Source: JAVJPJ01 sp040217295
GTDB taxonomy: Bacteria > Pseudomonadota > Alphaproteobacteria > Rhodobacterales > Rhodobacteraceae
DNA length: 5,310 nucleotides
Assembly (NCBI GenBank): GCA_964460185.1
Contig: CAYWTM010000169.1
Coordinates: 1 to 5,310 of the forward strand
Reading direction: 5' to 3'
Every line of letters starts with the position of its first letter. Position 1 is the first letter of the stretch. The notes under the pieces are model-generated. The model made no database searches. It saw only the letters and a list, made by a program, of their open reading frames with translations, and had not been told where the DNA came from. A program made the translations under genes and the position numbers. This document shows, piece after piece, positions 1 to 4,381 of the stretch.

Positions 1-1
1 G

Positions 2-421
2 GGATGGCTGGCCGGCAACGCGGTGATGAAACGCACCTTCAAGTGATCGGCCATCATCGCCGGGCTGATCGACCGGTCCTTGCCCGGCGCCAAGCGCAAG
101 ACCGGGCGGCAAGCGACGTTTTCCACCGACATTCTGTATGACACGCTGCGCAAGTATGACCCCGACCACATCATGCTGGACATCACCCGCCGCGAGGCGA
201 TGCGCGGGCTGGTCGATTTCGGCCGCATCGAAGAAATGCTGTCGCGCATCGATGGCCGGATCGATCATGCCAAACTGACCAGAGTAAGCCCCCTGGCAGC
301 GCCTCTTTTCCTGGAACCGGGGCGCATACCAATCGCCGGTTTGGCCGATCAGCGTCTGCTGGAAGACGAGGCCGCCCGGCTGATGCAGACGGCGGGCCTC
401 GCCGGGATCGCGGCGAAATAG
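2..421 (+). pseudogene. Ligase-associated Lhr-like DEXH helicase, C-terminal end, interrupted by an in-frame TGA
   Basis: This is the 3' end of a large ATP-dependent helicase of the ligase-associated DNA damage response group (Lhr-like, usually about 800 residues), which acts with a dedicated ATP-dependent ligase, an exonuclease and PdeM. The start and the helicase motor lie outside the window; 139 codons remain. Reading from base 2 gives GWLAGNAVMKRTFK, then TGA at 44-46, then SAIIAGLIDRSLPGAKRKTG and, further on, the ILYDTLRKYDPDH and GLVDFGRIEEML blocks. These are recalled C-terminal hallmarks of this helicase family and run in one frame on both sides of the stop, which replaces a single residue. 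The natural stop is TAG at 419-421. A product ending at the TGA would lose its last 124 residues. The fragment reopening from a TTG at 80 is unlikely to be a separate gene. Family assignment is strong. Whether the gene is truly broken, or this is a sequencing error or recoding, cannot be settled here. Confidence 0.7.
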
Positions 422-457
422 GTTACAAGAATTCGCGTTTTGCGGTTCTTTCGTAAC
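422..457 (+). other. Bulged hairpin between the helicase and pdeM genes
   Basis: Starting one base after the helicase stop codon, GTTACAAGAA (422-431) pairs with TTCTT (446-450) and GTAAC (453-457), with a 2-nt bulge at 451-452. A small inner CGC/GCG stem (434-436 with 442-444) lies in the loop. No T-run follows, so it is not a classical intrinsic terminator. It could stabilise or process the transcript or modulate read-through into pdeM. The pairing is seen directly; any function is inferred. Confidence 0.35.
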
Positions 458-507
458 ATGAATTTGGGCCCTTGCGCGCTGCACGCCCCCGTGCGAACGA
501 ACGAAGC

Positions 508-1176
508 ATGAACGGGCTTGCCTTTGATTTTTGCGGCGAAACGCTGAGCGCCCTGCCCTCTGGCGCGCTGTTCTGGCCTGCCCGGCGGCTGTTGTGCGTG
601 TCGGATCTGCATCTTGGCAAATCCGACAGGATGGCGCGGCGCGGCGGTCCGATGCTGCCGCCCTACGAAACGCTGGATACGCTCGACCGTCTTGGCGCGG
701 ATATCGCGGCGACAGATCCCGAGACGGTGATCTGCCTTGGCGACAGTTTCGATGACCTGGCGGCCGGTCGGGACATGACACGGGATCTCAAGGATCGGCT
801 GATCAGCCTCATGGCCGGGCGGCGCTGGGTCTGGATCGAAGGCAACCACGACCCTGGCCCGCTGGATTTCGGCGGCACCCACCTGGCCGATCACGCCGTC
901 AACCCGCTGGTTTTTCGCCATATTGCGGAACATGCGGCGATGGGCGAGGTGTCGGGGCACTACCATCCAAAAGCACGGATTTCGGTCAAGGGTCGCGTGC
1001 TCAGCCGTCGCTGCCTGCTGGTCGATGATGCGCGGCTGATCCTGCCCGCCTATGGCACTTATACCGGCGGCCTGTTCAGCGACCGGCCCGAATTGAGTGG
1101 ATTGATGGCGGCAGACGCACGCGCCATTCTGGTCGGACCGCGGCCCGTTTGCCTGCCGATGCCCCGCCACGCCTGA
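508..1176 (+). CDS. pdeM: Ligase-associated DNA damage response endonuclease PdeM (metallophosphoesterase)
   Basis: The product is a 222-residue calcineurin-like phosphoesterase of the PdeM group, predicted to be a cytoplasmic metal-dependent nuclease or phosphodiesterase acting with the ligase-associated helicase, ligase and exonuclease. All metal-binding blocks are present: SDLHLGK (D33, H35), CLGDSFDD (D79), EGNHDPG (N113, H114, D115) and SGHYHP (H151, H153). The PALRRG-like stretch MARRGGPMLPPYET (about 42-55) and the YGTYTGGL segment near 182 also fit the family. There is no signal peptide or membrane segment. I chose ATG 508 because family members begin close to 'MNG...F'; the in-frame TTG at 472 would add 12 residues without resemblance. 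The Shine-Dalgarno is weak (only a GAACGAAG-like stretch), so translation may partly depend on the upstream gene. It follows the interrupted helicase by 86 bases and precedes the thioesterase by 12. Family is very likely; the exact substrate is not known. Confidence 0.9.
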   Translation: MNGLAFDFCGETLSALPSGALFWPARRLLCVSDLHLGKSDRMARRGGPMLPPYETLDTLDRLGADIAATDPETVICLGDSFDDLAAGRDMTRDLKDRLISLMAGRRWVWIEGNHDPGPLDFGGTHLADHAVNPLVFRHIAEHAAMGEVSGHYHPKARISVKGRVLSRRCLLVDDARLILPAYGTYTGGLFSDRPELSGLMAADARAILVGPRPVCLPMPRHA

Positions 1177-1188
1177 AAGGAACACCCG

Positions 1189-1605
1189 ATGCATCCCGAG
1201 ATCGCCCAAAAGATCCGCGACAGTTTTTCGAAGCAGGGTCTTATGGGATTGATCGACGCACAGGTCGACAGCATCGAACCGGGCCGCGTCGTGCTAAGCT
1301 TGCCGATCACCGATGGCGTGTCGCAACAGCACGGATTTGCCCATGCCGGCACAAGTTTCGCATTGGGCGACAGCGCTGCGGGCTATGCGGCGCTGAGCCT
1401 CATGGCGGCCGAGGCAGAGGTTCTGACCGTCGAAATGAAGATCAACCTGATCGCACCCGCAAAGGGCCTGCGCCTGATCGCGGTGGGCGAGGTCGTGAAA
1501 CCGGGCCGTCGGCTGATGATCACGCGGGCAACTGTCTATGCCGAGGATCACGCTGGCAGCCGCACGGAGACTGCCTTGTTGCAGGGCACCATGATCCCCG
1601 TGTGA
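1189..1605 (+). CDS. PaaI-type hotdog-fold acyl-CoA thioesterase
   Basis: This 138-residue protein has the length and pattern of a single-domain hotdog thioesterase of the PaaI/YiiD-like group, cytoplasmic and normally homotetrameric, which hydrolyses acyl- or aryl-CoA thioesters. The signature is in QQHGFAHAGTSFALGDSAAG (residues 46-65). It resembles the PaaI block with HG at 48-49, H52 and the putative catalytic D61 on the central helix, though the usual HGG reads HAG here. The TVEMKINLIAPAKG segment (80-93) and the GRRLMITRATVYAED strand region (106-120) are typical of the fold. A good Shine-Dalgarno (AAAGGAA, 1176-1182) overlaps the pdeM stop codon and supports ATG 1189. The 12-base gap suggests co-transcription with pdeM, but no functional link is known. 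The substrate cannot be predicted from sequence. Family call is strong; specific function is open. Confidence 0.88.
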   Translation: MHPEIAQKIRDSFSKQGLMGLIDAQVDSIEPGRVVLSLPITDGVSQQHGFAHAGTSFALGDSAAGYAALSLMAAEAEVLTVEMKINLIAPAKGLRLIAVGEVVKPGRRLMITRATVYAEDHAGSRTETALLQGTMIPV

Positions 1606-1609
1606 ATTT

Positions 1610-1634
1610 TCTCCCGGGAACAGCAACCCGGAGA
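1610..1634 (+). terminator. Weak terminator-like hairpin after the thioesterase gene
   Basis: Four bases past the thioesterase stop, TCTCCCGGG (1610-1618) pairs with CCCGGAGA (1627-1634), giving eight base pairs with one bulged C and an 8-nt loop. The bases that follow (TCGCTGAC) are not T-rich, so it is at best a weak or factor-dependent terminator closing the pdeM-thioesterase transcript before the sulfite dehydrogenase promoter region. Structure is seen; function is inferred. Confidence 0.35.
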
Positions 1635-1641
1635 TCGCTGA

Positions 1642-1662
1642 CTTTGTTGATTGTCAACAAAG
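1642..1662. promoter_or_regulatory. Perfect inverted repeat, candidate operator upstream of the sulfite dehydrogenase operon
   Basis: Nine-base arms CTTTGTTGA (1642-1650) and TCAACAAAG (1654-1662) are exact reverse complements around a TTG spacer. The element is AT-richer than its surroundings and lies 52 bases upstream of the ATG at 1715, overlapping the candidate -35 box. Its size, symmetry and position fit a dimeric transcription-factor site. The right half also reads TTGTCAACAA, which resembles the TTGT-NN-ACAA pattern of some FadR-like GntR operators, but no regulator gene is in the window and I cannot name one. A repressor is the simpler guess because the site would cover the promoter. 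Confidence 0.5.
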
Positions 1663-1675
1663 GATGGACTAGTCT
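1647..1675 (+). promoter_or_regulatory. Candidate sigma-70-type promoter of the sulfite dehydrogenase operon
   Basis: TTGATT (1647-1652) and TAGTCT (1670-1675) are separated by 17 bases, a suitable spacing for -35 and -10 boxes. The match is moderate (TTGATT is good, TAGTCT poor). Transcription would start near 1682 and leave a leader of about 33 bases. The -10 box lies in the 8-bp palindrome GACTAGTC (1667-1674). The -35 box lies within the 1642-1662 inverted repeat. This is an inference from position and partial consensus; an ECF-type promoter is not excluded. Confidence 0.3.
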
Positions 1676-1701
1676 TGCCGTGGGCACTTCATCGAACTTT
1701 T

Positions 1702-1710
1702 GGGAGGGAG
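1702..1710 (+). promoter_or_regulatory. Strong ribosome binding site that fixes the sulfite dehydrogenase start
   Basis: GGGAGGGAG ends four bases before ATG 1715 and is the strongest Shine-Dalgarno-like stretch in the window. It excludes the in-frame TTG at 1700, which lies upstream of it. Confidence 0.7.
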
Positions 1711-1714
1711 CGAT

Positions 1715-2977
1715 ATGAAAGACCACTCAACCGACATTTCCGAAACATCCGCAACCGATTTCACATCGGCCGAAAGCCCCGCGCGCAGAAGCTTTCTGCG
1801 GGGGGCAAGCCTCGCGACCATGGGCGCGCTGGCGGGCATGACCGTTCCATTCCACCGCAATGCGCCGGCCGGGCTGGTACCTGCGGCCTTTGCACAGGAC
1901 GATCCGTTGGCGGGCAAGGACGGTCTGACGCTGTTGAATGACCGCCCGGTCAACGCGGAAACGCCCGCGCATCTGCTGGATGATGCGATCACGCCGACAA
2001 ACCGGCATTTCATTCGCAACAACGGCCTGTTGCCCGATACGATGGATGCTGACAGCTGGACGCTGACCATTGACGGGTTCGTGGACAATCCGCTGGAACT
2101 GACGATTGCCGATCTGCGCGAGCAGTTCGAGGTCATCACGCGCGTTCTGCACATTGAATGCGGCGGTAATGGACGGTCGGCCTTTGACCCGCCCGCCCGC
2201 GGCAACCAGTGGACAGTCGGTGCCGTAGCCTGTTCGGAGTGGACCGGCGTGCGCCTGAAAGACGTTCTGGATGCCGCAGGCGTTCAGCCAGCCGCGATCT
2301 ACACCGGGCATTACGGGGCCGACATCCATCTGTCCGGCGATCCGGACAAGGATCCTCTGTCGCGCGGCCTGCCGATCGAAAAAGCCATGGCCGACGATGT
2401 GATGATCGCGTTCGAGATGAACGGTGAAGCATTGCACCCCATGAACGGCGCGCCCTTGCGCCTGGTCGCGGCCGGCTGGCCCGGATCGTGTTCGCAGAAA
2501 TGGCTGACCCGGATCTGGGTCCGCGATGTGGTGCATGACGGCGAAAAGATGGGGGGCCAATCCTACCGCGTGCCCGCCTATCCGGTGGCACCCGGCACCG
2601 ATGTCCCCAACGAGGACATGGTGATCATGGAAGCGATGCCGGTCAAATCCCTGGTGACCTTTCCGGCCAATGGCGCCGAGACGGGCCTTGCGACCGAGGT
2701 TCGCGGCCACGCCTGGGTTGGCGACCGCCTTATCGAAAAGCTGGAGGTTTCGATCGATTTCGGAGCCACTTGGCAAGATGCAGACCTCGATGCTCCGGTC
2801 AATACGGGTGCCTGGCAGAACTGGCGCAGCAATGTCAGCTTCCCCGAAGCGGGCTATTACGAGATCTGGGCGCGGGCGACCGATGACTCGGGCCGGATGC
2901 AGCCCTTTGCCGTCGACTGGAACCCGCGCGGTTACCTCAACAACACCATGCACCGCGTCGGTGTGATGGCAAGCTGA
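1715..2977 (+). CDS. sorA: SorA-type periplasmic sulfite dehydrogenase, molybdopterin catalytic subunit
   Basis: This 420-residue sulfite oxidase-family enzyme would oxidise sulfite to sulfate in the periplasm and pass electrons to a c-type cytochrome. The N-terminus carries a Tat signal: ARRSFLRG (R24, R25), a hydrophobic stretch to about 46 and likely cleavage after AFA (residue 60), as expected for a cofactor-loaded exported protein. The molybdopterin domain spans roughly 80-290, with the Mo-ligand cysteine C149 in HIECGGNGR. R154, W166 and R101 (HFIRNNG) match the positions of substrate-pocket residues of vertebrate sulfite oxidase by motif alignment. The sulfite-oxidase dimerisation domain follows (about 305-415). 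There is no fused haem domain, so it depends on a separate acceptor, encoded 61 bases downstream. The familiar RNH of sulfite oxidases reads RNN here (101-103), which I recall from a bacterial subgroup. SoxC is the main alternative, but its usual partner is a larger dihaem SoxD, not the small monohaem protein found here. Family is certain; the SorA assignment is likely. Confidence 0.88.
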   Translation: MKDHSTDISETSATDFTSAESPARRSFLRGASLATMGALAGMTVPFHRNAPAGLVPAAFAQDDPLAGKDGLTLLNDRPVNAETPAHLLDDAITPTNRHFIRNNGLLPDTMDADSWTLTIDGFVDNPLELTIADLREQFEVITRVLHIECGGNGRSAFDPPARGNQWTVGAVACSEWTGVRLKDVLDAAGVQPAAIYTGHYGADIHLSGDPDKDPLSRGLPIEKAMADDVMIAFEMNGEALHPMNGAPLRLVAAGWPGSCSQKWLTRIWVRDVVHDGEKMGGQSYRVPAYPVAPGTDVPNEDMVIMEAMPVKSLVTFPANGAETGLATEVRGHAWVGDRLIEKLEVSIDFGATWQDADLDAPVNTGAWQNWRSNVSFPEAGYYEIWARATDDSGRMQPFAVDWNPRGYLNNTMHRVGVMAS

Positions 2978-2989
2978 CACGAACAGCCT

Positions 2990-3019
2990 TGGGCGCACGG
3001 GCCGACATCCGTGCGCCCA
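2990..3019 (+). other. Perfect 11-bp hairpin between the sulfite dehydrogenase and cytochrome genes
   Basis: TGGGCGCACGG (2990-3000) and CCGTGCGCCCA (3009-3019) are exact reverse complements with an 8-nt loop, giving a very stable GC-rich stem 12 bases after the upstream stop codon. No T-run follows, so full termination is unlikely. It could act as a partial terminator, or as a 3' stabiliser of the upstream message that sets unequal levels of the two subunits. Structure is seen directly; role is inferred. Confidence 0.6.
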
Positions 3020-3025
3020 CTGAAT

Positions 3026-3032
3026 GGGACGG
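3026..3032 (+). promoter_or_regulatory. Ribosome binding site deciding the cytochrome start
   Basis: GGGACGG ends six bases before ATG 3039. The alternative in-frame ATG at 3024 overlaps this site, has no Shine-Dalgarno of its own and would put MGRTK before an otherwise well-formed signal peptide, so 3039 is preferred. Confidence 0.5.
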
Positions 3033-3038
3033 ACCAAA

Positions 3039-3389
3039 ATGAAAAAGTTTTTTGTAGCGACGTGCGGCTTTGTGGTCGCGCTTGCGGCATCCGCATGGGC
3101 CGAAGAACTGGTGACCGACGATCAGGGCCGATCCGAGGTGATTTATGATGTGGGCCTGCTTCACGTCGCACCCGGCGCGCAGATCACCTATGACTACTGC
3201 ACCGCCTGCCATTCCGAGATGATCATCGCCCAACAGGGCCAGGATCGCGACGGATGGGACGAGATCCTGGTATGGATGGTCGAAGACATGGGGATGTTCG
3301 AGTTGCTCGAAGAGGAACGCGAACAGATCCTCGACTATCTCGCCACCTACTATGGAGAAGACCGGCCCTTCAACGTGCTGAACCAGTAG
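3039..3389 (+). CDS. sorB: SorB-type monohaem cytochrome c subunit of sulfite dehydrogenase
   Basis: This 116-residue periplasmic cytochrome c is predicted to accept electrons from the adjacent sulfite dehydrogenase and hand them to the respiratory chain. It has a Sec signal peptide: MKK, a hydrophobic core and probable cleavage after AWA (residue 21), leaving about 95 residues. One haem motif, CTACH, gives thioether ligands C54 and C57 and axial H58. The sixth ligand is probably one of M80, M84 or M86 in the WMVEDMGMFEL segment. The C-terminus ends in a helix (LEEEREQILDYLATYYG) like that of short class I cytochromes. The mature part is strongly acidic, with about 22 Asp/Glu against 4 Arg and no Lys, consistent with electrostatic docking to redox partners. 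Cys9 lies inside the signal peptide without a lipobox, so it is not a lipoprotein. It is spaced 61 bases from the catalytic gene and should be co-transcribed. Cytochrome c is certain; the SorB role rests on size, the GWDEILVWMVED-type sequence and context. Confidence 0.87.
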   Translation: MKKFFVATCGFVVALAASAWAEELVTDDQGRSEVIYDVGLLHVAPGAQITYDYCTACHSEMIIAQQGQDRDGWDEILVWMVEDMGMFELLEEEREQILDYLATYYGEDRPFNVLNQ

Positions 3390-3401
3390 CGGCCGGTTCA
3401 G
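3378..3401. terminator. Inverted repeat spanning the convergent stop codons of sorB and folD
   Basis: CTGAACC (3378-3384) and GGTTCAG (3395-3401) are exact reverse complements around a 10-nt loop that holds the cytochrome stop codon (TAG, 3387-3389). The right arm contains the folD stop. The same stem would form in both transcripts, so it could help end both convergent units, but neither side has a T-run, and the stem is short. Low-confidence bidirectional terminator. Confidence 0.3.
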
Positions 3402-4297
3402 GCGGTCAGCCCCTCTGGCTCGGACAATCCGTTGGCACGGCAGCACGCGGTCAGGGTGTTGGCCAACAGGCAGGCAATGGTCATGGGCCCCACGCCCCCG
3501 GGCACGGGGGTGATAGCCCCTGCAACGGATGCGGCACTTTCGAAATGCACGTCACCGACCAGCCTGGTCTTGGCCGGGTCATCGGGATGCGGCACGCGGT
3601 TGATGCCGACATCGATCACGGTGGCCCCGGGCTTGACCCAATCGCCCGGGATCATCTCGGGCCGGCCTACGGCGGCGACAAGGATATCCGCGCGCCGGCA
3701 GGTCTCGGCCAGGTCGCGCGTGCGCGAATGGGCGATGGTGACCGTACAGCTGTCACCCAGCAGCAGTTGCGCCATGGGTTTGCCCACGATGTTGGACCGC
3801 CCGACCACCACGGCCTCCATGCCCGACAGGTTTCCGTGGTAATCACGCAGCATCATCAGACAACCGAGCGGGGTGCACGGCACAAGGGCCTTTTGTCCTG
3901 TGCCAAGCAGACCAACATTGGAAATGTGAAAGCCGTCGACGTCCTTGGCCGGGTCAATCGCATTGATGACCTTGGAACTATCCACATGGTCCGGCAGCGG
4001 CAGCTGCACCAGAATGCCATGGACCGTTGGGTCCGCATTCAACTTATCCACAATGGCGAGAATTTCTGCCTCTGACGTGGACGTGTCGAGCTTATGTTCG
4101 AAACTGTTCATTCCGGCCTCAAGGGTCTGCTTTCCCTTGTTGCGCACATAGACCTGGCTGGCAGGATCTTGGCCGACCAGAACCACGGCCAGACCCGGCG
4201 TGATCCCATGGTCGGATTTCAGAACGGCCACCTGGGCCGCCACCTTTTCGCGCACTGTTGCGGCGAACGCTTTGCCGTCGATCAGGGTTGCTGCCAT
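3398..4297 (-). CDS. folD: Bifunctional methylenetetrahydrofolate dehydrogenase / methenyltetrahydrofolate cyclohydrolase
   Basis: FolD converts 5,10-methylene-THF to 5,10-methenyl-THF with NADP+ and hydrolyses it to 10-formyl-THF in the cytoplasm, supplying formyl groups for purines and initiator tRNA. The 299-residue length is normal. Visible hallmarks are YVRNK (Y50 and catalytic K54), LVQLPLP with Q98, KDVDGFH (D121), VPCTPLG (139-145), the nucleotide-binding VVGRSNIVGKPMAQLL (164-179), VIDVGIN (227-233) and PVPGGVGPMT (264-273). ATG 4297 is chosen because it gives the usual MAATLIDGK start and has AAGG eight bases upstream. The frame extends further upstream to 4372, but through an intergenic hairpin and with no family resemblance. 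The gene runs downstream of fhs on the same strand, 84 bases away, and converges with the cytochrome gene with 8 bases between stops. Nothing is missing from the active site. Confidence 0.97.
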   Translation of the reverse strand: MAATLIDGKAFAATVREKVAAQVAVLKSDHGITPGLAVVLVGQDPASQVYVRNKGKQTLEAGMNSFEHKLDTSTSEAEILAIVDKLNADPTVHGILVQLPLPDHVDSSKVINAIDPAKDVDGFHISNVGLLGTGQKALVPCTPLGCLMMLRDYHGNLSGMEAVVVGRSNIVGKPMAQLLLGDSCTVTIAHSRTRDLAETCRRADILVAAVGRPEMIPGDWVKPGATVIDVGINRVPHPDDPAKTRLVGDVHFESAASVAGAITPVPGGVGPMTIACLLANTLTACCRANGLSEPEGLTA

Positions 4298-4305
4298 TTG
4301 CCTTG

Positions 4306-4309
4306 CCTT
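4306..4309 (-). promoter_or_regulatory. Ribosome binding site supporting the folD start
   Basis: On the minus strand AAGG is eight bases upstream of ATG 4297, followed by a second AAGG three bases from the ATG. The alternative in-frame ATG at 4312 has no purine-rich stretch before it, so the shorter start is preferred. Confidence 0.45.
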
Positions 4310-4318
4310 CATCGTTTG

Positions 4319-4341
4319 AAAAATCGCCGCGCCAAAGGCGG
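4319..4341 (-). terminator. Short hairpin with a T5 run in the fhs-folD gap
   Basis: On the minus strand CCGC (4341-4338) can pair with GCGG (4330-4327), or CGCC with GGCG around TTT, followed closely by five Ts (4323-4319). The stems are only four base pairs, so this alone would be a poor terminator. Together with the strong hairpin just upstream it could attenuate transcription from fhs into folD. Inference only. Confidence 0.25.
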
Positions 4342-4345
4342 AAGA

Positions 4346-4371
4346 TGTGCAGGGGGGTCGCCCCCTGCACA
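4346..4371 (-). other. Perfect 11-bp GC-rich hairpin between fhs and folD
   Basis: TGTGCAGGGGG (4346-4356) and CCCCCTGCACA (4361-4371) are exact reverse complements with a 4-nt loop. On the minus strand the hairpin starts 10 bases after the fhs stop and is followed by TCTTCC, with no immediate T-run. It may be a terminator-like or RNase-blocking 3' end for fhs mRNA that reduces folD read-through. The stem is obvious; its role is inferred. Confidence 0.55.
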
Positions 4372-4381
4372 CCGGTCTGTT

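Noticed and set aside
80..421. A 113-residue open frame beginning at TTG 80
   Set aside because: It is the tail of the helicase, in frame with the coding sequence upstream of the TGA, and has no Shine-Dalgarno; not an independent gene.
472..507. TTG 472 as the pdeM start
   Set aside because: The extra 12 residues (Arg/Ala-rich) do not match PdeM N-termini, and no Shine-Dalgarno precedes the TTG.
422..507. LexA/SOS box in front of pdeM
   Set aside because: Two adjacent GAAC units (495-502) and one GTTC occur, but not with the 7-base spacing of the alphaproteobacterial LexA site.
349..1209. A 286-codon minus-strand frame opposite the helicase end and pdeM
   Set aside because: Antisense shadow of two well-supported genes, with no start signal or family resemblance.
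1727..3037. A 436-codon open frame on the minus strand opposite sorA
   Set aside because: It mirrors the Tat-sulfite dehydrogenase gene, gives a composition-driven protein rich in Arg, His and Gly, and shows no recognisable domain; GC-rich codon use commonly leaves such antisense frames open.
3039..3101. Lipoprotein signal in the cytochrome because of Cys9
   Set aside because: The Cys is only nine residues in and not preceded by a lipobox; cleavage after AWA at residue 21 fits better.
3254..4075. A 273-codon plus-strand frame crossing the sorB end and folD
   Set aside because: It overlaps the cytochrome gene in another frame and runs antisense to folD; the low-complexity His/Gly/Arg-rich product has no domain I recognise.
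4298..4372. N-terminal extension of folD to 4372
   Set aside because: The added residues are encoded by the intergenic hairpin, do not resemble FolD and lack a ribosome binding site; ATG 4297 fits the family.
4298..4381. Tetrahydrofolate riboswitch upstream of folD
   Set aside because: The gap shows only simple hairpins, and I recognise no conserved folate-riboswitch core; a covariance-model search would settle it.
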